From assembly GCA_024460105.1 (NCBI GenBank), contig JANFXS010000003.1, positions 248,001 through 312,000 on the forward strand: a DNA stretch of 64,000 bases, given 5' to 3'. The DNA comes from Anaerotignum faecicola. Lineage in GTDB: Bacteria; Bacillota; Clostridia; Lachnospirales; Anaerotignaceae. Positions 16,892 to 25,601 of this stretch are shown here, piece by piece (position 1 is the first letter of the stretch; each line of letters opens with the position of its first letter). The translations under genes were made by a program, and so were the position numbers. Below the pieces are notes generated by a model. It saw only the letters and a list, made by a program, of their open reading frames with translations, searched no databases and was not told the DNA's origin.

Positions 16892-16940
16892 TTACTTTTG
16901 TAATAATTTATATATTACATTTGTAATATTTGTTTGTCAA
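16892..16940 (-). promoter_or_regulatory. BlaI-type operators and promoter of the PBP-lipoprotein operon
   Basis: On the minus strand TTGACA (16940-16935), a 17-bp spacer and TAATAT (16917-16912) form a near-perfect promoter. TTACAAATGTAA (16926-16915) lies in the spacer and -10, and TTACAAAAGTAA (16903-16892) lies downstream near the start of transcription. Both match the BlaI/MecI half-site pattern TACA/TGTA. Confidence 0.85.
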
Positions 16941-16944
16941 GAAA

Positions 16945-16978
16945 AACCTCTTATACTTCTTCTCAAGCATAAGAGGTT
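16945..16978 (-). terminator. Terminator after blaR1
   Basis: AACCTCTTAT pairs with ATAAGAGGTT around a 14-base loop, and TTTTTC follows on the minus strand. It insulates blaR1 from the PBP promoter, whose -35 box follows at once. Confidence 0.8.
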
Positions 16979-16990
16979 TAAAAAGTTCCG

Positions 16991-18766
16991 CTATTCAGTA
17001 TAAATTCCTTTATCAGCCAATATTTCTAAAGCGATTTTAGCCGCTTCGGCTCCGTCGGCATTTTCTTTGTTCCTTATGTTAACCGCAAAAATATATTTAC
17101 TTCCGCTGTTTTCAACGCATCCAACAAACCATCCGTTAACATCGTTTCCGTTTATGTTTCCCGTTCCTGTCTTTCCATACAATATGTTTTCGCCGTTTTC
17201 AGATATTTTGATAGAATTAATAACGTCGCCGATATTCCTTTCATCAAAATCCATATCGTAATCAAAAAGCTTTTTAAGCAGATCAACTTGTTCAAACGGC
17301 GATATTTTCAAAGAAGATTCAGCCCAAAATTCATCTTCTCCTCCGGAAAAATCGCAGTTTCCGTATCCGATTTTTCCAAAATACCTTTTAACATTTTCAA
17401 AACCAAGCCTTTTGTTAAGCTCTTCAAAATACCAATTTACAGAATTTTTCATTGCCGAATTCAAATCCTGATCCTTATTCCATTCTTCAAAATAATTAAG
17501 TTTCCCATCCCATTTAATATCCGAATTTTTGCCTTCTATTACGCCGCTTTCAAGGGCAAAAAGCGCACTATATATTTTATAGGTTGAATTGGGCGAAACT
17601 CTTTTTCTTGCCGTTTCTTCATTATACACAGTGTAAGTTTCATCATCGGCGCTGTACATCACAAAAGCGCCTTCATCAAACCCGGTAAAATATGCGCTTA
17701 AATCGTCATTCACAATATTTCCCGATTTGCTTTCAGAAACGCTGTCCATGGCCATGACAGATATGCTTGAGGCCTGTGATATTATTAAGACAAACATAGC
17801 AATAAAAGCCGCCGCATTTTTAATCCTGCATGAAAAAGTGGTTTTTGTAAAATACGCTATGGCTTCAATCCTTTTATATATTTCCGGCCTGTTTCCGCCC
17901 ATATCGGCGGCGAAATTAAAAGAAATTTTTCCGGGTATACGTTCGATAAAATTAATAATAGTCATTCCATAATCGGCATAATTATCTTCCGAAATTATGT
18001 TCAAAACGGCCCTGTCGCAAACAATTTCCCTTTCAGTTTTCATTTTCTTAAACGCAATCCAAACGGCAGGATTAAACCAATATATAATCTCAAACATACA
18101 AATTATATAATTGATTAGGACGTCCCTGTTTTTATAATGGCTTAATTCATGGTATAGAACAAACTTTAATTCATCATTTGACAATTTATTTTTCATTTTT
18201 AAAGGCAGCGATATAAAAGGCGAAATAATGCCGAATATCATCGGTGAACCTACCATTGACCAGCCTATTTTTATTTCACGGCTAATATTAAAAGTATTTT
18301 TACATTCATTTAAAACATTATATACTGTTTCATCAGCTTCTTCTGAATTTTTTCTTATATTGTCAAGTTTTTTAAGCGAAACGGCCATAACATAGCAAAC
18401 AGCCGCCGCACCTATTGCCCATAAGGCTATAAAAAACGGCGCAAAATCCAATGTATCAGCCCTATTAACGGGAACCGAAAAATCTTTTAAAACGCTTTCA
18501 ATTCCGACAGCCGCCGCGCTTACGCCGGTTTGCGAATACTGCATATTATTTATCCCGAAATCAAATATGTCGGGCGTTTCAAATCCAAACATTCCGTAAG
18601 GCAAAAACGGCAGTAAAAGTATAATAAAAAGAAGATATCCCATTATATACTGCCCTTCAGCCGATATATGATTTTTAAGGATCTTTTTAGCAGCCAAAAG
18701 GCCGAATATCATAAGAGTGACAATAAAAATGCTCTCAATATATCTCGTTTCAAAAAAACATACCAT
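16991..18766 (-). CDS. blaR1: BlaR1-family beta-lactam sensor/signal transducer
   Basis: 591 residues from ATG 18766. The N-terminal part has several membrane helices and an M56 metallopeptidase loop with HELSH zinc motif (about 210). After a further helix (about 325-345), the extracellular C-terminal class D beta-lactamase-like sensor shows STYK, SVNWYF and KTGTG. Acylation of the serine by a beta-lactam triggers the protease, which inactivates BlaI. The ATG is preferred over an in-frame TTG 30 bases upstream because it follows GAAAGGTG and lies one base after the blaI stop, indicating translational coupling. No beta-lactamase gene is nearby. Confidence 0.94.
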   Translation of the reverse strand: MVCFFETRYIESIFIVTLMIFGLLAAKKILKNHISAEGQYIMGYLLFIILLLPFLPYGMFGFETPDIFDFGINNMQYSQTGVSAAAVGIESVLKDFSVPVNRADTLDFAPFFIALWAIGAAAVCYVMAVSLKKLDNIRKNSEEADETVYNVLNECKNTFNISREIKIGWSMVGSPMIFGIISPFISLPLKMKNKLSNDELKFVLYHELSHYKNRDVLINYIICMFEIIYWFNPAVWIAFKKMKTEREIVCDRAVLNIISEDNYADYGMTIINFIERIPGKISFNFAADMGGNRPEIYKRIEAIAYFTKTTFSCRIKNAAAFIAMFVLIISQASSISVMAMDSVSESKSGNIVNDDLSAYFTGFDEGAFVMYSADDETYTVYNEETARKRVSPNSTYKIYSALFALESGVIEGKNSDIKWDGKLNYFEEWNKDQDLNSAMKNSVNWYFEELNKRLGFENVKRYFGKIGYGNCDFSGGEDEFWAESSLKISPFEQVDLLKKLFDYDMDFDERNIGDVINSIKISENGENILYGKTGTGNINGNDVNGWFVGCVENSGSKYIFAVNIRNKENADGAEAAKIALEILADKGIYTE

Positions 18767-18767
18767 A

Positions 18768-19160
18768 TTATTTTGCACCTTTCTTCCTGCTCTCAAGTAT
18801 CTTTTTCAATTCATTAATATCATTATCGCTTAATTTGTCTTGTTCTATGAAGTTAAGCACCATGGAATTTAATGCTCCGTTATAAAATTTTTTCAGAAAC
18901 GAACTGCTTTCATGAGTCAAATACTCATTTTCTTCAACAAGCGGAACATAAACAAAAACACGGCTATGCTTTTCATATCCCAAAGCCCCTTTTTTAACAA
19001 GCCTCGAAAGCAATGTCTGTATTGTTTTAGGGCTCCAGTCGGATTGTCCCTCGAACTTTTTTACAACATCGTTTGTGCTTATCGGGGCACACTCCCAAAT
19101 TACTTTCATAATTTCATATTCGGCTTCTGATATTTTAGGCATTTCCTTCAAAACATTCAT
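18768..19160 (-). CDS. blaI: BlaI/MecI-family repressor
   Basis: 130 residues. A winged-helix domain (about 8-80: ISEAEYEIMKVIWE, WSPKTIQTLLSRLVKKG) is followed by a helical dimerization tail. An Asn-Phe pair in VLNFIEQ near residue 103 corresponds to the known BlaR1-dependent cleavage site (N-F) of staphylococcal BlaI. It represses its own operon and the two flanking PBP promoters by binding TACA/TGTA dyads. The start is uncertain: ATG 19160 directly abuts AGGAG, so TTG 19151 or ATG 19142 may be used. First gene of blaI-blaR1. Confidence 0.93.
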   Translation of the reverse strand: MNVLKEMPKISEAEYEIMKVIWECAPISTNDVVKKFEGQSDWSPKTIQTLLSRLVKKGALGYEKHSRVFVYVPLVEENEYLTHESSSFLKKFYNGALNSMVLNFIEQDKLSDNDINELKKILESRKKGAK

Positions 19161-19164
19161 CTCC

Positions 19165-19210
19165 TACATATGTAATAATATAATTATATCATTAAAAAAT
19201 TATATGTCAA
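19165..19210 (-). promoter_or_regulatory. blaI-blaR1 promoter with autoregulatory operator
   Basis: On the minus strand TTGACA (19210-19205), a 16-bp spacer and TATAAT (19188-19183). The palindrome TACATATGTA (19165-19174) lies just downstream at the transcription start and the ribosome site, consistent with autorepression by BlaI. Confidence 0.8.
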
Positions 19211-19224
19211 TTTCTTTTAAAGTA

Positions 19225-19274
19225 TTGACATTATATCTTACAAGTGTAATACTTAATTAGTCTTACAAATGTAA
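19225..19274 (+). promoter_or_regulatory. BlaI-type operators and promoter of the divergent PBP gene
   Basis: TTGACA (19225-19230), a 16-bp spacer and TAATAC (19247-19252). One operator TTACAAGTGTAA (19238-19249) fills the spacer and a second TTACAAATGTAA (19263-19274) lies just downstream. The layout is the same as at the other PBP promoter. Confidence 0.85.
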
Positions 19275-19295
19275 TAATTAGATTGAGGTGATATA

Positions 19296-21239
19296 ATGAA
19301 ACTTAAACTTAATATAACGGCAGCCATATTTATAATTATATTTGCAGCCCTTTTAAGCCGTGTTGCATACTTTAAAATCTGCTACAGAAATGAGTATGAA
19401 ACACGGTCGAAGCTCCAAAGCCTTGGAGGGTTTGACAAAACAATCCCGGCGCGGCGCGGGGAAATACTTGATAGGAACTCAGTTAAGCTTGCCGTCAGTG
19501 TACCGGTCTATAGCGTAATACTTGAGCCTGTTACAATTTCACAATTAAACGACAAAGAACAAATCAAAATATTTAATTTACTTGAGAAAACATTGCCACT
19601 AGAAAACGGCAGTCTTGAAAATATACTGTCAAAAGACAGCGAAGGAAATTTAATTAATAACACATATTATTATCCCGTTGCAAAAAATGTGTCCTACGAT
19701 AAAGCTACGGAAATTGAAAACCAAAATCTTACAGGAGTTTGGCTTGAAGAAAAGCAGAAACGCAAGTACCCTTTCGGTTCTCTTGCCGCGCATGTTATAG
19801 GCTTCGTAAAGGGAGAAAATATCTCCGGCCTTGAGAAAATATACAACTCAGCCCTTGAAGGATATGACGGAAGGCAGTTCAGAATAATTGAAGGCTCTAA
19901 AACAATACCCCAGAACTACAGCCCAAAAAACGGTTTTTCCATTGTAACTACAATAGATCAAAACATACAAAAAATTGCCGAAAACGGTGTAAGAAACGCT
20001 ATGGAAGAGTTTCCTTGCGAAACCGCCTCCGTAATTATAATGAATCCAAACACCGGAGAGATTTTGGCAATGGCAGACTCAAACCAGTTTGATTTGAATA
20101 ACCCATCAAAACCAAACAATGTATCCGAAGAAAATTTTTATAATATGCCTTATGAAAAACAGTCGGAATACTTAAACAACATGTGGAAAAATTTCAATGT
20201 CACAAACACTTTTGAACCAGGATCGATATTTAAGCCAATGGTAATTGCCGCCGCGCTTGATGAAGGGATAATAACGCCGGAATCGACGTTTTATTGTAAC
20301 GGCTATAAACAGGTTGAGGACAGAAAAATACATTGCATAAGACGCAGCGGTCATGGCTCCGAAACTCTCGAAGAGGTAATATCAAATTCCTGTAATTCGG
20401 CAATGATGGACATTGTCGAAATCATGGGCAATAGTATATTTTACAAGTATCAAACTGATTTCGGCTTCGGTGAAAAAACGGGAATAGACCTTCCTCATGA
20501 GGAAAGCTGCATAAACTTGTTATATAAATGTGAAGAATTGGGTCCCGTTGAACTTGCGACAAGCTCTTTCGGCCAGTCGTTCAACTGCACGCCCATTCAG
20601 GCTATAACCGCATTTTCCGTACTTGCAAGCGGAGGCAGTCTTATGAAACCGTATGTTGTTTCAAAAGTAGTTGACGAATATGGAAACGCCGTACTCGAAA
20701 ATAAACCTCAGACCGTCAGAAAAGTTATTTCAAAGGAATCCTGCGCAATCGTAAATAAATATCTTCAATCGGTAATAGATAGCGGCACCGGAAAAAAAGC
20801 AAAGATAGACGGGTATTATATAGCCGGAAAATCAGGAACCGGCGAACAGGGAAAGCGCGGCGATGATTTGTACACAATAACGTTTGCGGGATTTTTGCCT
20901 GCCGAAAATCCTAAAGTTGCCGCCCTGGTTGTAATCGACAAACCGTTTGAATATTCCGACGGCGTTACAACGGCCGCTCCCGCATTCAGGGAAGTAATGC
21001 TCGGCCTGATTGATTATATGGAAATACCCCCGTCTGTAAAAATGCCGGAATCAGAAAACTCCGCCGGTATATCCCTTAAAGATTTCACAGGCTTACCTCT
21101 GGACGAAGCTTTGGAATATATCAATAAAAACGGACTTAAACATAAAATTGTAGGCAACGGAAACACCGTTGCAAACCAATTCCCGAAAGAAGGTACGTTG
21201 GTCAACAATAATACGGAAATATTAATATACGTATCTTAA
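19296..21239 (+). CDS. Class B penicillin-binding protein with C-terminal PASTA domain, BlaI-controlled
   Basis: 647 residues in the SpoVD/FtsI-like (division PBP) layout: membrane helix 5-25, dimerization domain with RRGEILDRN near 55, transpeptidase domain with SIFK in EPGSIFKPM near 309, SCN in SNSCNSAM near 367 and KSG in AGKSGTGEQ near 512, then one PASTA domain (about 585-647: DFTGLPLDEALEYINKNGL). Missing from the dcw division cluster, it is instead divergent from blaI with operators in its promoter, so it is probably an inducible alternative transpeptidase. GAGGTGAT precedes the ATG. A terminator follows. Confidence 0.93.
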   Translation: MKLKLNITAAIFIIIFAALLSRVAYFKICYRNEYETRSKLQSLGGFDKTIPARRGEILDRNSVKLAVSVPVYSVILEPVTISQLNDKEQIKIFNLLEKTLPLENGSLENILSKDSEGNLINNTYYYPVAKNVSYDKATEIENQNLTGVWLEEKQKRKYPFGSLAAHVIGFVKGENISGLEKIYNSALEGYDGRQFRIIEGSKTIPQNYSPKNGFSIVTTIDQNIQKIAENGVRNAMEEFPCETASVIIMNPNTGEILAMADSNQFDLNNPSKPNNVSEENFYNMPYEKQSEYLNNMWKNFNVTNTFEPGSIFKPMVIAAALDEGIITPESTFYCNGYKQVEDRKIHCIRRSGHGSETLEEVISNSCNSAMMDIVEIMGNSIFYKYQTDFGFGEKTGIDLPHEESCINLLYKCEELGPVELATSSFGQSFNCTPIQAITAFSVLASGGSLMKPYVVSKVVDEYGNAVLENKPQTVRKVISKESCAIVNKYLQSVIDSGTGKKAKIDGYYIAGKSGTGEQGKRGDDLYTITFAGFLPAENPKVAALVVIDKPFEYSDGVTTAAPAFREVMLGLIDYMEIPPSVKMPESENSAGISLKDFTGLPLDEALEYINKNGLKHKIVGNGNTVANQFPKEGTLVNNNTEILIYVS

Positions 21240-21293
21240 TTAAATCAAAATTTTTACAGCCGTCTAATCTCACACAAATTACCGACGTACAAA

Positions 21294-21327
21294 AATAGCC
21301 CTCCGAAAATATTTACGGAGGGCTATT
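21294..21327 (+). terminator. Terminator after the PASTA PBP gene
   Basis: AATAGCCCTCCG pairs perfectly with CGGAGGGCTATT around a 10-base loop, with A/T-rich flanks on both sides, so it may also serve the converging gene at 21390. Confidence 0.85.
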
Positions 21328-21389
21328 ATTAATCCTGAATTTTGCTTTTACAAAATTATCTCCGGTTATCTTTTAACCCCTTAAAAGAT

Positions 21390-22265
21390 TTAGAAATTGT
21401 TTTTAAAACACTTATAATTATATTGATCTTCCGTATTATCAAGTACGGCAAACACAACTTTTTTAAAAAAAGAGCCGTTTCCTTCCAAACTGCTGTCCAC
21501 ATATTCAAACGCCTTTTTGAAAAGGCGTGAGATAACATCGGCATCATTTGCAAATGCCCCGCATCCCCATGCTCCTAAAACAAGATATTCGTATTTTTTA
21601 GAAACTGCAATTCGAAGCATTCCCAAAATACGGTTAAAAATAAGTTTTTCAAGTTCTTCCTCTTCAATATTTTGCAACCCTTCTATCGCTATCGGAGCTG
21701 TAGCGGTCAAAACGGATACAATCTTCGTATCGTCGAGCAGTTCCATATTTTCCCCTCGGATAATTTCTACATTCGGAGAAACGGCCATATAGTCCGAAGC
21801 AGTAAAAGACATGTTGTTTCTGTTGTACTCATACATGCTTCTTGCGCCCTTACCCAAAAGCGAAATTAAAAGCGTACTTCTCCTGCACAGATCCTCTTCC
21901 TGCCCTTTTTCGCCAAACAGCACTCCTCCGCCCGGATATATGGGGCTTGCAAAATTTAAGACAAGAACATTATTTGCATTTTTATCAGACTTAAACAAAT
22001 CACTGTCTATAACATCCAAAGCAACTTCAAATGAATCTTTATTCTCAACAGAAAATTGGCATCTTTCCGATGAAATAGGGTTTTGATAAACTGGATAGTT
22101 AATCAGCCTATTAACTTTCTCGTTTGAATAAACTGTACTTTCAGTTATTTGGTCTTTTTTTAATTTCAATTTCACTGTTTTCCCATTAATTTCATATGAA
22201 CCATTTAAAATTATCGCCAACGTTTCATTAATAAGCTTAATATTGCCCGAAATAAATTCTTTCAT
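21390..22265 (-). CDS. Bacterial PARG-like protein (TIGR02452 family)
   Basis: 291 residues. The macrodomain-like core has NFASPIYPGGGVLFGEKGQEED (split here as GGG, seven residues, then QEE), the signature of bacterial-type poly(ADP-ribose) glycohydrolases, and LGAWGCGAFAND near 225. Such proteins remove ADP-ribose from proteins or nucleic acids; in Clostridia they are widespread but poorly characterised. Single gene between the BlaI regulon and a secreted protein, with its own ribosome site GGGATGG. No ADP-ribosyltransferase partner is visible next to it. Confidence 0.88.
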   Translation of the reverse strand: MKEFISGNIKLINETLAIILNGSYEINGKTVKLKLKKDQITESTVYSNEKVNRLINYPVYQNPISSERCQFSVENKDSFEVALDVIDSDLFKSDKNANNVLVLNFASPIYPGGGVLFGEKGQEEDLCRRSTLLISLLGKGARSMYEYNRNNMSFTASDYMAVSPNVEIIRGENMELLDDTKIVSVLTATAPIAIEGLQNIEEEELEKLIFNRILGMLRIAVSKKYEYLVLGAWGCGAFANDADVISRLFKKAFEYVDSSLEGNGSFFKKVVFAVLDNTEDQYNYKCFKNNF

Positions 22266-22343
22266 ATAGACATACCATCCCAGTTTAAATTAAATTTTTA
22301 ATTATAATATGCAGTATCGGTATATTTCCGATTAAATGCTTTT

Positions 22344-22769
22344 TTAGTTTGCATAGTGATATTCCGTTACAGTTTCAACGCTTCCGCTTCCGTATGAAAC
22401 AGTAATCGTATATTTCATTCTGTAGTCTCCGTCAGGATCTACAACTGTATATCCATTATACGACATATCCCTTACTTTTTCAGAACGGGTATCAGAATAA
22501 ATGCTTACCCATTCTCCGTTTCGCCATTCTTCAATCTCTCCTCTTACACGGATTTTATATCCAGAAGTTGTAAATATCTGCGCGCCGTATTCAGCCCTTC
22601 CGCTCGGAAGCACTTCAAAGCTTGTTATAATCATCTGTATGTCTTTATACCTCGGATCGACATGCTTTATAACAGTTGAAGTATTTTGATTTGCCGCAGC
22701 ATAAACCGGGGCTATGCTGCCCATGCACATCGTCAAAGCCAATAAAATCAAACCGAATTTCTTTTTCAC
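22344..22769 (-). CDS. Small secreted protein of unknown function
   Basis: 141 residues with a clear signal peptide (MKKKFGLILLALTMCMG, cleavage near AYA-AAN around residue 26). The mature part is about 115 residues, beta-rich, with alternating polar and hydrophobic residues and a Gly-Tyr-Thr region. Resembles the many small exported beta-sandwich proteins of gut Clostridia. GTG start after GAGGAGAG. Not in an obvious operon. Function unknown. Confidence 0.8.
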   Translation of the reverse strand: MKKKFGLILLALTMCMGSIAPVYAAANQNTSTVIKHVDPRYKDIQMIITSFEVLPSGRAEYGAQIFTTSGYKIRVRGEIEEWRNGEWVSIYSDTRSEKVRDMSYNGYTVVDPDGDYRMKYTITVSYGSGSVETVTEYHYAN

Positions 22770-22875
22770 AATAACTCTCTCCTCATTAATAAAAATTGTA
22801 TTTTTGAACGCGTTCTATATTTAAACTCCAAAAAGTCGTATTTTTTTACAAAAAATATAAAAAAATATAAAAAAT

Positions 22876-22908
22876 CCGGTTTCTGCTATTATTAATAACA
22901 GAAACCGG
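22876..22908 (-). terminator. Terminator of the sigma/DUF4367 operon
   Basis: CCGGTTTCTG pairs perfectly with CAGAAACCGG. ATTTTTTAT follows on the minus strand. It overlaps the region right after the stop of the anti-sigma-like gene. Confidence 0.85.
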
Positions 22909-22912
22909 TCTT

Positions 22913-23635
22913 TTATTTGCTGTCCATACGTTTTAAGCTTTCAGCCGCTTTAACAAGCTCATCCCTGTCCAAGCCGCCCAATAAACTATATAAATACCTT
23001 TCGTCATCCCAAACAAGTATATTTCTTTCACCGTTTTCAACTATGTATGCTTCTTTGCCGTTTACGCTCACAGTTTTAATTTTTGAATTTTCATTATCAA
23101 TGTTAACGCCGCTTTCTATATTTCTGCTTTGCATAAATATAACTGTATCGGCGCCGTTTTTATAGTATATGTATATAACATTATCATCAATACTGTATTT
23201 GTCAACTTTGTAACCGGGCGGCATATACTGCGGCAAACTTATGTAATCCCATCCTACGGGTATTTCCTCAAAGTTATAGTTCAAAGTGTTTTCTCCGAAT
23301 GAAATTTTTGTACTGTCGTTATCTTCAATAAAATATTTCGTTATAAACCTGAATTTATCAGCGTCTATACTGCTTATAAACTGTATATTGAAAATCAATA
23401 TAAGCGAAATAACAGCTGCAAATTTCACCGTACGATTTTTGTACCATACGCCCTTTGAAATCGAATTTTCCTTTATTATCTTTTTTATTTTCTTTTCAAA
23501 ACCTTTTGAATACTCGGGCTGCGGAATTGCGTTAAGTTCGTTTTCGTATTTCTCGCCGCACTTTTCAACATATTCTCCCAACGCCTTTGCAAGCATTTCC
23601 TCAAACATATCGTCGTCTTTATTTATTTCAGACAT
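22913..23635 (-). CDS. Membrane anti-sigma-like protein with DUF4367 domain
   Basis: 240 residues from ATG 23635 (GAGGTGG ribosome site; an upstream in-frame GTG is part of that site). The N-terminal cytoplasmic segment (1-70) is acidic then basic, one membrane helix lies near residues 73-90, and the extracellular DUF4367-type domain (about 125-240) has SLPQYMPPGYKV and a C-terminal LLGGLDRDELVKAAESL. Its ATG lies 10 bases after the end of the ECF sigma gene, the standard sigma/anti-sigma pairing, so it probably holds the sigma factor inactive until a surface signal arrives. Confidence 0.82.
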   Translation of the reverse strand: MSEINKDDDMFEEMLAKALGEYVEKCGEKYENELNAIPQPEYSKGFEKKIKKIIKENSISKGVWYKNRTVKFAAVISLILIFNIQFISSIDADKFRFITKYFIEDNDSTKISFGENTLNYNFEEIPVGWDYISLPQYMPPGYKVDKYSIDDNVIYIYYKNGADTVIFMQSRNIESGVNIDNENSKIKTVSVNGKEAYIVENGERNILVWDDERYLYSLLGGLDRDELVKAAESLKRMDSK

Positions 23636-23645
23636 TAGAACCACC

Positions 23646-24167
23646 TCACTCCGCCAAAGACTTCTTTAGTTTATTCTTAGCCCTGAAAATCCTGACGCCA
23701 ACATTTGCCTCGGATATTTTAAGCTCTTTGGATATTTCTTTAATCGAATACCCATAAACAAATTTTAATATAAGCGGAAGCCTTAACTCTTCATCAAGCG
23801 CTTCTATTTTATCAAGAAGCCTGCTGTATTCAAAATGCCTGTAAGCGTCTCCAAAGCCGTCGCTTATAACATTTTCAAAAACTTCGTCATAGCTTAAATT
23901 GCTGCCTTTGTTTTTGCGTTCGTTATAAATGCTTATAGCAGTATTAACAGATATCGTTATCAAATAATTAACACATTTCCTATCGTTGGAATTCATAATT
24001 TTTCCCATGTTCTTAGACAATTTAAAATAAGTCATCTGAAGAACGTCTTCAGTATCAGCTTTATTCTTTAAAATGTCATATACATATTTGTATAAAAGCT
24101 TATTATATTTATAATATAAATACAAAAACTTATTTTCCTCTTCTTGATTTTCAAACACAAAAAACAT
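23646..24167 (-). CDS. ECF-type RNA polymerase sigma factor
   Basis: 173 residues. Region 2 spans about 15-85 (YKYVYDILKNKADTEDVLQMTY) and region 4 about 115-170 (LPLILKFVYGYSIKEISKEL, then SEANVGVRIFRAKNKL helix-turn-helix). No region 1.1 or 3, as expected for group 4. First gene of a two-gene operon with the DUF4367 protein. Its regulon and signal are not visible. A ribosome site is not strong: the start at 24167 was taken as the first ATG of the frame. Confidence 0.9.
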   Translation of the reverse strand: MFFVFENQEEENKFLYLYYKYNKLLYKYVYDILKNKADTEDVLQMTYFKLSKNMGKIMNSNDRKCVNYLITISVNTAISIYNERKNKGSNLSYDEVFENVISDGFGDAYRHFEYSRLLDKIEALDEELRLPLILKFVYGYSIKEISKELKISEANVGVRIFRAKNKLKKSLAE

Positions 24168-24500
24168 TTATTTCACCAACACAATCCAATAAACCCACAA
24201 TCCCATAACAACATTAATAATTATATCACAGGCACGACGCAATTTAAACTTTTTTGTCACACTACAGCATACGTCTATATTTTCCGATAATAAATTTAAA
24301 AAGCGCCATATATAGCTAAATTTTAAATCCAGCAAATTACAGCGCTAAAATAATTATTTTTTCTGCAAAAATTAATCTTTGAATCTCTAATTAAATCATG
24401 CTAATTCATTTTTATATTGTATGCAGCTATTGTTTTTATAAAGTACAGATATTCCGGTCTTGATTAAATCGCTGCCTTAACCATAATAATATAAAGGCTG
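24168..24500. other. Non-coding stretch, 333 bases
   Basis: AT-rich DNA holding the upstream region of the sigma gene and the downstream region of the AIM24 gene. I see no credible ORF and no clear terminator hairpin. Confidence 0.5.
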
Positions 24501-25337
24501 TTACTTGCTTGTGTTTGTATTAACTGACTTTACATTTCCGCCTAAATATGAAGCTTGATTTACAGCGTCATACACCTTTAAAGTAGGCGCAAGCCAAACG
24601 CTTCCGGTGCCTCTGTAAACATTAACGAGGCCCTCCCCGCTCACAGCGGAACCAACAAGCGTTTTTGCAGAACGCTCCACCGTAAAATCGATATTTCCCG
24701 AACGAAGTATTGAAAAATTGCCGTCAACTTTCAGCGTATCGTTTTCCATTTCTATAACGTCAATTTCACTGCTGGGAACCGCACATTCCAGAACTGCAAT
24801 CCCGCTGCCCTTAAGAGAAATCTGAAATATACCTTCCCCTCCTAAAAGGCCGGAAGAAACATTCTTCATCATAACAGGGCTTACTTCAATGCTTCCTTGG
24901 GCGCAATAAAACATTCCCTTATCGACAATTATATGCTCCTGTTCCATTTGAAGCACAATAAAATGTTTAAAAGAAGGCTCCAAAACGATCATGCCGCTGC
25001 CTTTATATTCAGGCTGCGCAACTCTTTCTCCCGTTACCGCCCCGGAAACCATGCGTCCCAATACATTCCTTGCGGTAACGCCTGAAACCATTTCCAAATT
25101 TCCCTGAAAATAACTCATGGCTCCGGGTTCTATCTTAACCGAATCTTTATTCAGATATACTGCAATCTGCCTGGCACGAATATTTTGCTTTGCCATATAG
25201 TACATATCAACAGCGGAATTTATATTAGTCGTTCCCAAAAGTTTTTGATATTCCAAAACTTCAACAGTCATGCCGCCAAATTCCGCTTTATCGATAACAA
25301 TTATATTTTCCCTTGTTCCAACAGCGTTAGCCCTCAT
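24501..25337 (-). CDS. AIM24 family protein
   Basis: 278 residues of beta-rich sequence with repeated Gly-Ser-Gly turns (KGSGMIVLEPS, KGSGIAVLECA, RGTGSVWLAP), the repeating-strand fold of the AIM24/YsaA family. The bacterial function is unknown; the name comes from a yeast mitochondrial protein. No signal peptide. It starts at ATG 25337 with AAGGAGG five to ten bases upstream and is transcribed away from dinB, with which it shares an intergenic region. Confidence 0.88.
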   Translation of the reverse strand: MRANAVGTRENIIVIDKAEFGGMTVEVLEYQKLLGTTNINSAVDMYYMAKQNIRARQIAVYLNKDSVKIEPGAMSYFQGNLEMVSGVTARNVLGRMVSGAVTGERVAQPEYKGSGMIVLEPSFKHFIVLQMEQEHIIVDKGMFYCAQGSIEVSPVMMKNVSSGLLGGEGIFQISLKGSGIAVLECAVPSSEIDVIEMENDTLKVDGNFSILRSGNIDFTVERSAKTLVGSAVSGEGLVNVYRGTGSVWLAPTLKVYDAVNQASYLGGNVKSVNTNTSK

Positions 25338-25601
25338 ATTTTACCTCCTTGGCACGTTGCAAATAATAATAAAATAACATTAAATTTTTTATTTAATTAT
25401 TTTATCACATTATTATACAAAAATCTATTATATTCATCAAAAATATGTACCCCGCCCGAATCCTTACTATTAATTTTATATAAAATGATTCTTTATCATA
25501 AAAATACATTTAATGGAAACATTTACCTATTGAATAGAATATATTTTCGATATACAATATTAAACAGAACATATTTTCTTTTTTTAGGGAGTGAGTTTTA
25601 T

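Noticed and set aside
25185-25601. Upstream extension of dinB
   Set aside because: DinB proteins start at the MERTILHSDLNN position; the extension covers the AIM24 promoter region and lacks coding character.
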